From Sequoia sempervirens (lineage: Eukaryota > Streptophyta > Pinopsida > Cupressales > Cupressaceae), in the NCBI GenBank assembly GCA_007258455.2, contig VDFB02358134.1:216365565-216429564 (forward strand): 64,000 nucleotides of DNA, read 5' to 3'. A program made the position numbers and the translations under genes. The number at the start of each line of letters is the position of its first letter. The stretch's first letter is position 1. Of the stretch, positions 55,255 to 64,000 are shown one piece after another. The notes beneath the pieces are model-generated. The model ran no database searches, was not told where the DNA came from, and was given only the letters and a program-made list of their open reading frames with translations.

Positions 55255-56300
55255 CTAAACCTTTATCCGCCAGGTCATCTTTCCCTTCACACTTTTTGGT
55301 TGGGGTATTTTATCAATAGTAGCCACTCTCTCCGAATCTATCCTTACGCCTTCCTTAGAAACTATGTGCCCCAAAAAATTTCCTTCAATAACCCCAAAGG
55401 CACATATCTTGGGATTGAGTGAGATCCCATATTCTAAGGCTCTAGTGAAAATCTTCTCCAAGTGCATACAATGCTCTTCTTCCTTCTTTGAAAATGTAGC
55501 CAAATTATCCTGATACACAACCATAAAAATATTTATGAAATCAACAAAGGATACATCCATAGCCCTCTAGAAAGTTTCACCAACATTTGTCAAGCCGAAT
55601 GGCATCTTGAGATATACATAGGTTCCCCAAGGAGTGGTGAATGCAGTCTTATATTGTTTAGATTCCTTAACCTTTACTTGATTTTAGCCTGAGAAATCAT
55701 CCATCATTGACATAAACTCACAACTAGTCACCTTTTGAAGCATTGCCTCCATGTTGGGCAATGGATAGTTATCTTTCAATGATGATATGTTGAGATTCCT
55801 GAAATCAACACACAACCTTATATCACCATTTTTCTTTCTTACTGGCACCAAATTATAAACCCATGTTGAATGTTTCATGGGTTTAATAATTCCCTCATCT
55901 CTCAATTTCATTAGTTCCTCTTACATTTTAGGTTCCAGTGTGGGGTTTATTGGTCTTTGCTTTTGTCTAAAAGGCTTAGCATCTAGTTTCAGTGGAATCT
56001 CATACTAAAACAACTCTTCTATATAAGCCTTGAGGTCATTATATGACCAATCAAAGACATGCAGGTATATTTTGTCATAAGAGAAATAAGCATTGCTCTT
56101 ATTTTGGGGCTCAATTTTTTTACCTATGTACACCTTTGGTGCACATTCTATTCCAATATTGATTTCCTCTAGATCTTGTGGATCAGTGGAATTCTGCTTG
56201 ACATTGCTCTTATATGAGTTATCAAACACCCTTTCCAATGGTACCAATCCTCTGGGAATTTTGTTTGTTTTCAATTAGACTATTTCATTCCCAAATATTG
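55255..56300 (-). pseudogene. Element F reverse transcriptase
   Basis: Reads HVFDWSYNDLKAYIEELF, PFRQKQRPINPTLEPKM, LRDEGIIKPMKHSTWVYNLV, GDIRLCVDFRNLNISSLKDN, SMMDDFSG, FTTPWGTYVYLKMPFGLTNV and the active site INIFMVVYQDNLATFSK. Relatives have YLDD at that point, and here it is YQDN, so the enzyme is dead. The thumb IEGNFLGHIVSKEGVRIDSE leads to PQPKSV and an abrupt end at 55255-55300. Confidence 0.88.
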
Positions 56301-56529
56301 TATCCTTCCCATCAATATTTTCAACAAATCCTTTGAAGTCTATTTCTTGGCTCTCATACAGATCAACACACTGTAGGAGCTTCAATATATCATCATCATC
56401 ATCATTGAATACTTGCTAGCTTTGAATATTATCAAGAACTAAAGGCCTTGTTTTCACCTCAACCTTTGAGATGCCAGTGCATGTCATATCATATGGACTC
56501 AATGCAATATTAGCTAATAAATTATCCAT

Positions 56530-56930
56530 TGCATTTTTGTTCCTTTCTATCCAATCAATACCAAATGCATCAAAATTTTTGACTGTATCCTACCCAACAT
56601 TTCTATATTTTTTTAGTCTTTTATTTTTGGACACAAATTTAGCCCTAACCTAGGATACAATTAATTCAGAATCTCCAAAGACCTTGATATTTTTGATCTT
56701 ATGATTGTTTTCCATGTTCAACCCTAACATTAAGGCCTCATATTCAACCACGTTATTAGTGCAAGCAAACTTTAGTGAAAATGAGAACTTGAAGGTCTTA
56801 CCATTAGGTGAAATAAAAATTACTCCTACACCCAGTCCTTCTTTAGAGCAAGCACTATCAAAGTACATAGTCCATACTCCATTTTCTTCAACTTTCTTTA
56901 ACATTTATTTTTCCAAAGGTGTGGGTTTAT
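56530..56930 (-). pseudogene. Element F second RNase H, upstream of RT
   Basis: Frame 56650-56904: VWTMYFDSACSKEGLGVGVI, FACTNNVVEYEALMLGLNME, NIKVFGDSELIVS, then past a stop a helix (KNKRLKKYRNV) and WIERNKNAMDNLLANIALSP. Acidic positions D (YFDS), E (VEYEAL), D (GDSEL) and D (AMDNL) are all present. As in element B it follows the protease end and precedes RT; about 75 codons of unassigned linker separate it from the RT frame at 56274. Confidence 0.88.
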
Positions 56931-57059
56931 TTTCTCCTTGTAACTCTTCAATCCTAAAATTATCCATGTCTACATCCACAAAGTGAAAGTTTTCTTCAGG
57001 CATTGTTTCTTCAATTAAGTGTGTAGACCCTGGTTCTCTAAGGAGTTTCACTTATTTTC

Positions 57060-57161
57060 CATCAATGGGAATGGTGGCAAAGGACATGTCTAGCTCCATG
57101 CTTCCTCCAATTGTTGCACTCCATTTTCTTGATAGTAGTAATTCATAAGTGGGAGGAATAT
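57060..57161 (-). pseudogene. Element F protease, distal part left of the G insertion
   Basis: Minus strand reads NIPPTYELLLSRKWSATIGG, then SMELDMSFATIPIDGK: the block that normally continues from the protease's last strand. The proximal part is at 61188-61430. The two are separated exactly by element G and its target duplication. Confidence 0.85.
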
Positions 57162-58676
57162 TGTAGTAACAAAAAATGTATCCCTTTTTCCTTAGTTTGG
57201 GAATAATTAATATTAAAATGAGCTTAATGTTGCCTTGATTTAGTGTTGTAATGTGTTTTACACATTCACACTAAGTTTAGGGCCCTTTTTAAACTAAATG
57301 GACTTAATTGTGCCTTATTTTGGGTGTTGTAAAGTCTATCTTTACATTTTCACACTAAACTAGGGCTTTATTAATTAATTGAGCTTAATTTTCCTTAATT
57401 GGCCCATTTAATTCAAATCCAAGCCTAATTAATTGCAAATCCCAAGGGATAAAACCCGACGTTCATAAATGCCATTACACCACTTAATTTTAAAAAGGTG
57501 TGTGTCCTAGGTTAGTGACCTAGGACCCATTCACCACTTGGCAAATGGATCCTCACTAGGTCCTGGGACCCTATTTTCACATGATCTTTCACATTGTTTG
57601 AATTTTGTCCTAGTTAAGTGAGATAGGACCCATTCGCCCTATAGCGAATGGGTCCTCACTTAGACCTAGGAACCCTCTTTTAAATATGTTTTCAGTAGTA
57701 TTTTAATGGTTTCAAATCCTAGATTTGATGTCGGCTTGTGATATTTGAATTTCAAAAATTAATGGTAAGATATGTATAAATACAAGGCTAATTCACTTAG
57801 TTTCAACTAGAATTTTTATAAGCAATCAATAGTAATTTCACTAGAGCATTGATAGATCATTCAAGAGCATTTCTAAGGCATTCAAGGGCATATTATTGAA
57901 GAATATTGCATAAATCAAGATCCATTTCATCATGTCAAAGGCATAATGCATCACATGCATGTTGTTGAGCTAATGTTGTGATGTAGTATTCAAGATCCAA
58001 TTCAAGTGTTGTTTCTAATCAATGTTCATGATCAAGATCTACATTCATTGAGGCCACTCCATGCTAGTTTGCAGATTTATCCAAGGTTCAATTGAGGATT
58101 GGCGAGTTGTGACATTTCATTTTTTTCATTCATCATTCCTTTCATGCTTTCATTCATTTCAAGGTTTAATTACCAAAATGGGGTATGACCAAGGCAAACC
58201 CCTATTCCCTAACAAAACAACATTTTTCTCTCCTTTGATGTGTGATTGCAGGTTTTAGGTTGAAGATCATTTGGAGAGAAAAATTGAAAAAGTTGTCAAA
58301 GTTACAAAGAAAGCTATCAAATCATGGAAACTAAGCTACAAGATTTATTTCTGGCTTTTTGACAGTGCTTGACTAGAATTTGACAGTGCAGAATGAGAAG
58401 AAAAAAACCCATAAATTGATTTTCCAGAGCCCTAGCCAGGACCCATTCGCCATAGGCAAAATGAGTCCTTAATGAGGTCCAAAAAAACACTTTTTGCAAC
58501 AGGTACATAACATTTGACCCTCTTAAAACTTTCCTTTTGATTGCTATATCAGTTAGGTTTATTTTTTGATTCTCAATTACACATCATAACCCTCATATTG
58601 AATGAAATTAGGGAGATAGGTCCATTGTTCATCAATTCATTTTGGTGAACCTCCACCCACTTTTCCTTTCTTTTCA
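57162..58676 (+). repeat. 5' LTR of element G, 1515 bp
   Basis: Starts TGTAGTAACAAAAAATG and ends CCTTTCTTTTCA. TATA-like GTATAAATACAAGG near 57774. Matches the right copy from about 57645 onward (TGGGTCCTCACTTAGACC..., TGAGCTAATGTTGTGATG, GACCAAGGCAAACCCCTATT). It contains repeated GGACCCATTCGCC motifs (57520-57660). Confidence 0.85.
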
Positions 58677-58679
58677 TTA

Positions 58680-58698
58680 TGGTGAACCTGACCTTTTG
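58680..58698 (+). promoter_or_regulatory. Primer-binding site of element G
   Basis: TGGTGAACCTGACC, three bases after the LTR end. The LTR itself ends with a similar TTTTGGTGAACCTCC (58639-58653), which also occurs in the right LTR. Confidence 0.7.
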
Positions 58699-59467
58699 AG
58701 CATTGTAGTTTTTTTATTTTTGAGTCCTTTTCATCCTAGATTTAGATCTTGCATTCATTTGCATCCATTTCATTGAATTAGGTCTCATTTAGGGTGTCTA
58801 ATTTGCATTCAAATTTGCATCTCATTAAAGGTTTCAGGATTACATATTTTGCATTCTTTAAATTTGAAAAATACAAAAAAATCAGTCATCTTGCATATTA
58901 TTTACATTATATAAACTTTCATTTGGAAAATTGAAACAAAATTGCATATCAAACTAGGTATTTTTGGTCATCATTTTGTCACATTTTGCACTTGCATTTC
59001 ATGTTGCATTTACAAAAAACTAAAATTGAAACTTGCTATTACAAACCTAAATCTAAAAACCACTAGAAAACACTTGAAAATCTATAAAAATCAGTTTCGA
59101 AACCTCATCCATGAACCATTCACTATAGGGATAATGATTCCCTAATCAAGTCATAATTTTCATTTATAGAAATTAAAATCTTCATTTATGTTCTTTTTTT
59201 TGTTGCTTTCAGATTTTTGTTTTAGTTTGTTGAGTTTTGGTTTCATCAATTTGATCATATCTAGCTTAATTTGGTATATTTAGTGCATTGTGTAATTTCA
59301 AAATTGTATTTACAAGATTTCATTTACAGATTGTTGCATAATGTAATAAAAAAATTACCTTGTTTAAAATCTGAAAATTGCATTTACACATTACATTTTA
59401 GGTCATTGCATTGCATTATAAGCCTCTTTCCATTTTTGGGTTTGGACACTAAGTTTGTGAAACTTGC

Positions 59468-60199
59468 ATGAGATTTAAAACTTGGTGTCCTATTAGCAAT
59501 ACTATTGTGAGACATAGTTCAAGACTCATGTCATCCCATAATACACCATTCGTCGTGGATCTTGGGTTTTCTAACTCTCTTTCTAATAGTGTTGATAATC
59601 AACCCCCTATGGATCATAGTATGCATACCTCATTTACCATGACTTCCCTTCTTGCAAACAATATGCATGATGTTGTTCATTTCTTGCAAGAAGACATAAA
59701 AAGACTAGATGAAAGCCTAGAAAAGTTACAAGACACTATGCTTACTGAAAGTATGGACATTAGTATGATTCCCACTTTACACAATCTAAGGAAAATGCTT
59801 AAAAATGAAAATGGAACACGAATTTTCAGTAGCCTCAGTTGCTTCCTTCATGAGAACTTAAACAAACAAGAGAATAATAACATACATGCCTCAGTCAACT
59901 TTATTGATGCTAAACCTCATACGAGCTCAACCAAAATGCTTCTTGATATTGCTTTCTCGCAAAAAGACATACATAAACATGCACCCAATGGTCCTCTTTA
60001 CATAACTAGAAGAATTAATGACAAACCTACTAATGGGATACTAATTGATCTCATTTGTGTAGAGAATGTGATCATTGAAGAATTCCTATTCATGCATGAA
60101 CTTTATCAAGATACATATGACAAACCGAAAGCATGGATCAAAACATGTAAGGGTTTTGCTTGTATGGGTCCTCACTTAGACCTAGGACCCCTCTTTTAA
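59468..60199 (+). CDS. Uninterrupted 243-codon ORF of element G (gag/protease remnant fused to LTR)
   Basis: ATG at 59468. The first 190 codons are not recognised, but have a coiled-coil-like stretch (HFLQEDIKRLDESLEKLQDT). Then PLYITRRINDKPTNGILIDL, NVIIEEFLFMHELYQDTYDK: this pattern (interacting strand, ILID, then a helix) resembles the beginning of a gypsy protease whose DxG is changed. The last eleven codons (MGPHLDLGPLF) lie in the right LTR, so the ORF runs across a deletion junction near 60160. It is the only long intact ORF of the element. Function and coding status are uncertain. Confidence 0.5.
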   Translation: MRFKTWCPISNTIVRHSSRLMSSHNTPFVVDLGFSNSLSNSVDNQPPMDHSMHTSFTMTSLLANNMHDVVHFLQEDIKRLDESLEKLQDTMLTESMDISMIPTLHNLRKMLKNENGTRIFSSLSCFLHENLNKQENNNIHASVNFIDAKPHTSSTKMLLDIAFSQKDIHKHAPNGPLYITRRINDKPTNGILIDLICVENVIIEEFLFMHELYQDTYDKPKAWIKTCKGFACMGPHLDLGPLF

Positions 60200-61190
60200 A
60201 TATGTTTTTAGTGGTATTTTAATGATTTCAAATCCTAGATTTGTTGTCGGATTGTGATATTTGAATTTTGGGAATTAATGATAATATATGTATAAATACA
60301 AGGCTACTTCACTTAGTTTCAACTAGAATTTTTATAATAAATCAAGAGTACTTTCACAAGAGCATTGATAAAGCATTCAAGAGCATTTCTAAGGCATCCA
60401 AGGGCATATTATTGAAGAATATTGCAGCAATCAAGATCCATTTCATCATGTCAAAGGCATAATGCATCATGCATGTTGTTGAGCTAATGTTGTGATGTAG
60501 CATTCAAGATCCAATTCAAGCGTTGTTTCTAATCAAGGTTCATGATCAAGATATACATTCATTAAGGCCACTTCATGCTAGTTTTTAGATTTATCCAAGG
60601 CTCAATTGAGGATTGGTGAGTTGTGACATTTTATTTTGTTCATTGATTATTCCATTCATGCTTTCATTCATTTCAAGGTGTAATTACCAAAACGGGGTTT
60701 GACCAAGGCAAACCCCTATTCCCTAACAAAACAACATTTTTCTCTCCTTTGATGTGTGATTGCAGGTTTTAGGTTGAAGATCATTTGGAGAGAAAAATTG
60801 CAAAAGTTGTCAAAGTTGCAAAGAAAGTTTTCAAATCATGGAAACTGAGCTATAGGATTTATTTTTGAATTTTTGACAATTCCTGACTAGAATCTGGGAG
60901 TGTAGATTGAGAAGAACAAAACCCAAAAATTGATTTTCTAGAGCCCTAGCTAGGACCCATTCACCATAGGGCGAATGAGTCCTTAGTGAAGTCCGAGAAA
61001 GCACTTTTTACAATAGGTACATAGCATTTGACCCTCTTAAAACCTTCCTTTTGATTGTTATATCAGTTAAGTTTATTTTTTGATTCTCAATTACACATCA
61101 CAACCCTCATATTGAATGAAATTAGGGAGATAGGTGCATTGTTCATACATTCATTTTGGTGAACCTCCACCCATCTTCCCTTACATTTCA
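60160..61190 (+). repeat. 3' LTR of element G lacking its first 480 bp
   Basis: Begins with GGGTCCTCACTTAGACCTAG, equal to 57647 in the left LTR, and ends CCCTTACATTTCA. The TATA region (TGTATAAATACAAGG, near 60290) is retained. The missing start and the missing pol suggest one deletion from within protease into U3. Confidence 0.8.
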
Positions 61191-61430
61191 AATACCTACT
61201 ACTGTGATGTTGATAACAAACTCTTTCTTAGGGTAAGAAGCCAATTTGAAACATACCTCCATGATGATTCCTATTATTGGAACCTCCCTAAAGTCCATGG
61301 CATAATATTTTCCACATGCACTGCTAATTTTTAATCCTAATTCCTTCATGATTTCAAAAGGAATAATGTTTGATGAGGCTCTTAAATCTATCATGTTGTT
61401 TTTCACTAACTTATCATCAATCATAAGTTA
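61188..61430 (-). pseudogene. Element F aspartic protease, proximal part
   Basis: Frame 61188-61424: KLVKNNMIDLRASSNIIPFE, MKELGLKISSACGKYYAMDF, REVPIIGIIMEVCFKLASYP, VINITVVGI. The active site reads DLR where the family has DSG, so it is inactive. The reading stops at the insertion site of G and continues at 57161. Confidence 0.85.
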
Positions 61431-62265
61431 CATAGAATGGGTCCACTTGGTTAGGACATACAGTAAGTGTGACACCCAAAAACACTTGAGGGATATCATT
61501 ATTGATCCCCTCAACTTCTTCTTCACTCAAATTATTTCTACTTGTTTTAGGAAGAGTAGACACCTTTTCTCCACAGGTTGTAGCTACACCATTGATGAGG
61601 GAAACTTCCTTTTCCTTATGCTCTTCAATCCTCATCATCTCAAGAAGAGGAACTGAAACATTTACTTGTGACAACAATTGGAACATATCAACTGGAGTAT
61701 CTTACGAAACTCATATGTTGTCACATCTTGTTCTACTGATTGGTTTTTCTTCTGTTCAAGTTTTTCTTCTTTCCTAACCTCAACTTTTTTCTTTTCTTGA
61801 TCTGTCTTCATCTTTTGATATTTATCTTTGACCACTAGAGACACCGCATGCCCATTACTGTTCATAGCTCTAGACTTCTTAGCTAGCACCTTTTATTTTT
61901 CTTTGGATTCATCAATCTTTTTAGGTGTTTGACTAATTTGTTTGTCTTTATCTTGATCCTTAATGAAAGCACTGCCAACTTTACTTTGCTCATCATTGAA
62001 CATTATATTTCTTAAGTGGTAGTTGCTTTTAAATTGGGAAACTACAATAGCTGATAATACTTTAATCTCTTTAGTAGATGGTCTTCTTAAACTAACATTA
62101 AAAAAATCAGTCTCAAGATTATTTACATTATGATCTTCTCCCTCATCATCAAAAAAATGTTGATGATATGCTTTTGATTTGTATCACTTCATTCCCAAAC
62201 ACTATATCACTTTGTTATGGGCCCAATTTTGTCTTCATCTACCAGGTCATCTTTATTGGGCCTTT
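61417..62265 (-). pseudogene. Element F gag C-terminal region
   Basis: Reads DMFQLLSQVNVSVPLLEMMR, then DIPQVFLGVTLTVCPNQVDP up to the protease. This corresponds to the pre-protease linker of Tat elements. Further upstream (61662-61889) is a Lys/Glu-rich stretch (QEKKKVEVRKEEKLEQKKNQ), then DEQSKVGSAFIKDQDKDKQI. The capsid core is absent; coding resemblance ends near 62265. Confidence 0.65.
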
Positions 62266-62760
62266 ATCATTGACTAAAGAATGAAAGGAGTGACAAAGTA
62301 AGTGAAACTATCTACATCAAGCATGTTTTGGAGGGATAAAGATTACAAGCAAGTATAACTGTATTTGTCCTTTTAGAATATTCTCTCCATGAACAATTGT
62401 GCTCATATTTTATAATAGAATTGTTTGTCAAATGAAAATATGACATGTGTCAAATGATCTTGAAGCTTGTTTTTCTCCCTTGTTCTTATAAAAGGGAGAT
62501 CAAATCCATTTGCATGAGATATTGGAGAATATTGTAATGTAGAGCATAGAGTAATAGAGTTTGAACTTTGTATATAGGTTTTGTTTGAGTCTAGATTTGT
62601 ATGTAATTTGCAAGTTTTTGTATACCTGTACTAGCATCTATTTTCAAATACAATGGTACAATTTCAAGACAATTGTCTCCTCATGTATACTTGATACAAG
62701 TTATGAATGAAATCCAATCAAAGATCAACTTGTTCATCTTCGTTGTTTTTCCTTTGAATG
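62266..62760 (+). promoter_or_regulatory. Promoter-like, probably LTR-derived segment
   Basis: TCTTATAAAAGGGAGATC (TATA at 62487-62494) is followed by an AT-rich transcribed-leader-like stretch, as in many plant LTRs. I could not find TG...CA ends or a second copy. From 62761 to 63225 there is only AT-rich sequence. Confidence 0.4.
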
Positions 62761-63225
62761 TATGTTTCTATTATAGCTCTTATTCAAATAATAGGTTAAA
62801 ATGCTTTAATGAGAATGTAGAATTGGTTAGGAATACTTAAGTGCAGTATTTTAAGGCATTACTATGAAGCTTCATGATGTTTAGGGAAAATGCTAATATA
62901 CAAGTCTCAATTAAAATAATTTTGACTACGTTCCCTAGGTTAATAGACCAATCCATTGCATTTATACTTGTTATGATCTCCATGGTCACTCATATAAAGA
63001 AAAATAAAAAATCTTAATTTTAGTTTGCATTATTTGCAAACTGTTTGATGTTATTGTATATTCTCCTACTATGAATTGTTGAAATTATTAAAGGATATTT
63101 CTAGGCCTTTTCATTTTCATAATCATCAAGCTAATATGTTGAGAACACATATTTTGTTTACAATATTTTAGATAATTGGCAAAGGAGATCTTACAAATAC
63201 TATCAGGGTATCACCCTCTCTCTCA

Positions 63226-63425
63226 ATCACCCAAACCCTATACTGAATATCATAAATCCTAATCCCTATACCCTAAACCCTAAACCCTCAACCTTATAAA
63301 ATAAACCTTGAACATTATCCCTCAACCATAAAATTAAACCCTAAGCCCTACATTCAATCTTGTTTGTACCCTAAACCCTCAATCCTAAACACAATACCCT
63401 CAACCCTCAATTATATCTCTCCTTC
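63226..63425. repeat. Degenerate interstitial telomere-type repeats
   Basis: Plant telomere units CCCTAAA occur exactly at 63271-63286, and degenerate forms (CCCTCAA, CCCTATA, CCTTGAA, CCCTAAG) fill about 200 bp. Orientation is the C-rich strand on plus. Confidence 0.85.
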
Positions 63426-63568
63426 CTTATATACTTCTCTCTATCTCTCCCTCTCTCCATCTCTACCTCTCCCTTCCTCCTTCCCTCTCTCTCCCTCTCT
63501 CTCAATATCCCAACCTTCCTCCTCTCTTTGTTTCTATCTCTCTCTATATCTACCTATCCCTCCCTCCT

Positions 63569-63606
<38 letters not shown>

Positions 63607-64000
63607 GTATCCATCCCACCCCCTCCCCCTCTCTCAAGTCTCTCCCTCCCACCCTAACTAGATAAATCTCTCTCTCTCATGTCTCTCCCTCCCTCTCCCT
63701 CTCTCCCATCTTTCTTTCTCCATCTCTCCTTCCCTCTTTAATCTCTATTGAGCACAATTATCTCTCTCTCCCTCCCTCCCTCCTCTCTCTATCTCACCTC
63801 TCTCTCTCCCCCTCCCTCCCTCTTTCCCTATCTAATATTCTCTATCTCCCCCTTTCTCCCACCCACCTTCCCTCTCTACTTCTCTCTAACTAACCTATCC
63901 CTCTCTACCTCTCTCTCCCCCTCCCTCCTCTCTCCTGTCAGTCTCTCCCACCTTCCTCCTTCCTCTGCTTCTCTCTCTCTTTGTCACTCTCTCTCCTTCC
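63416..64000. repeat. Polypyrimidine tract, about 585 bp, running to the window end
   Basis: Almost only C and T on plus: mixtures of CTCTCTC, CCCTCCCT and TCTCCC, with a pure (CT)n at about 63574-63602. The ORF-like readings here are low complexity. Confidence 0.95.

Larger units (their letters stand above)
57162..61190 (+). mobile_element. Element G: short deletion-derivative LTR retrotransposon inside element F
   Basis: Left LTR 57162-58676, primer site, about 0.8 kb leader, a 243-codon ORF and a 5'-shortened right LTR to 61190. Flanks are AATAT (57157-57161) and AATAC (61191-61195), a 5-bp target duplication with one change. The flanking protease of F resumes in frame order on both sides. 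Internal region is only 1.5 kb and has no RT or integrase, so it depends on other elements. The primer site groups it with A and C. Confidence 0.85.
55225..62265 (-). mobile_element. Element F: gypsy element with RNase H upstream of RT, split by element G
   Basis: Minus-strand order: gag end (62230-61430), protease (61430-61188, completed at 57161-57060 beyond the insertion), second RNase H (56930-56530), RT (56000-55255). The order equals that of element B. Everything after the RT palm/thumb (first RNase H, integrase) is missing, as are both LTRs. The 4029-bp element G sits inside the protease region. Confidence 0.8.

Noticed and set aside
55258..62260. 13-bp match AAAGATGACCTGG at both ends of element F
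   Set aside because: Too short to be LTR remnants; a 13-mer match in 7 kb squared is expected by chance fairly often.
63364..63657. 97-codon plus-strand ORF rich in Ser, Leu and Pro
   Set aside because: It is read through telomere-type repeats and a CT tract; composition alone explains it.
1..64000. Host genes, tRNA genes, rRNA, CRISPR arrays
   Set aside because: Looked for on both strands; no cloverleaf with both Pol III boxes apart from the SINE, no rRNA-like stretch, no regular spacer array, and no multi-exon gene apart from the PMD pseudogene.

Overview
This window is intergenic DNA from a plant nuclear genome, almost all of it LTR retrotransposons in different stages of decay. I find no intact host gene, rRNA, tRNA gene or CRISPR array. 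A large-genome seed plant, most likely a gymnosperm (conifer-like), fits best: deep nesting of Ty3/gypsy Tat-type and Ty1/copia elements, LTRs of 0.85-1.5 kb, no genes in 64 kb, a captured plant mobile domain, and plant-type CCCTAAA telomere motifs near the right end. The taxon is an inference.

Left third (1-25079) is a three-level nest. A copia element (E, + strand, 20618-25079) was entered by a minus-strand Tat-like gypsy element (B, 14397-20617). B was then entered by a second minus-strand Tat element (A, 1-14396). The distal parts of A, B and E lie beyond the left edge. A shows the usual Tat order: gag, protease, G-patch, RT, RNase H, second (archaeal-like) RNase H, integrase. B carries its second RNase H upstream of RT.

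Middle (25080-34547) holds a copia relic containing a Mutator-like MITE, one copy of a 0.4-kb dispersed duplicate, a 3'-truncated gypsy element with iMet-type primer site (D, 29591-33020, +) and a minus-strand copia LTR. Element C (34548-45205, +) is a Tat element with a truncated 5' LTR, a deleted gag core, decayed pol, and between pol and the 3' LTR an antisense plant-mobile-domain (PMD) pseudogene with its own TATA box. Element A has a mirrored arrangement at the left edge of the window.

Right third (45206-64000) has LTR fragments, a tRNA-type SINE, the second copy of the dispersed duplicate, a copia gag relic, a copia RT-RNase H relic, a second gypsy element with RNase H upstream of RT (F), and inside F a short deletion-derivative LTR element (G, 57162-61190) with 5-bp target duplications. 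The window ends in degenerate interstitial telomere repeats followed by about 0.6 kb of nearly pure pyrimidine sequence.

A, C and G share an unusual primer-site consensus (TGGTGARCC) and form one group by that criterion. B and F share the PR - second RNase H - RT order and form another. No coding region is intact: there are in-frame stops, frameshifts and several lost catalytic residues, so any activity would need help from elements elsewhere.
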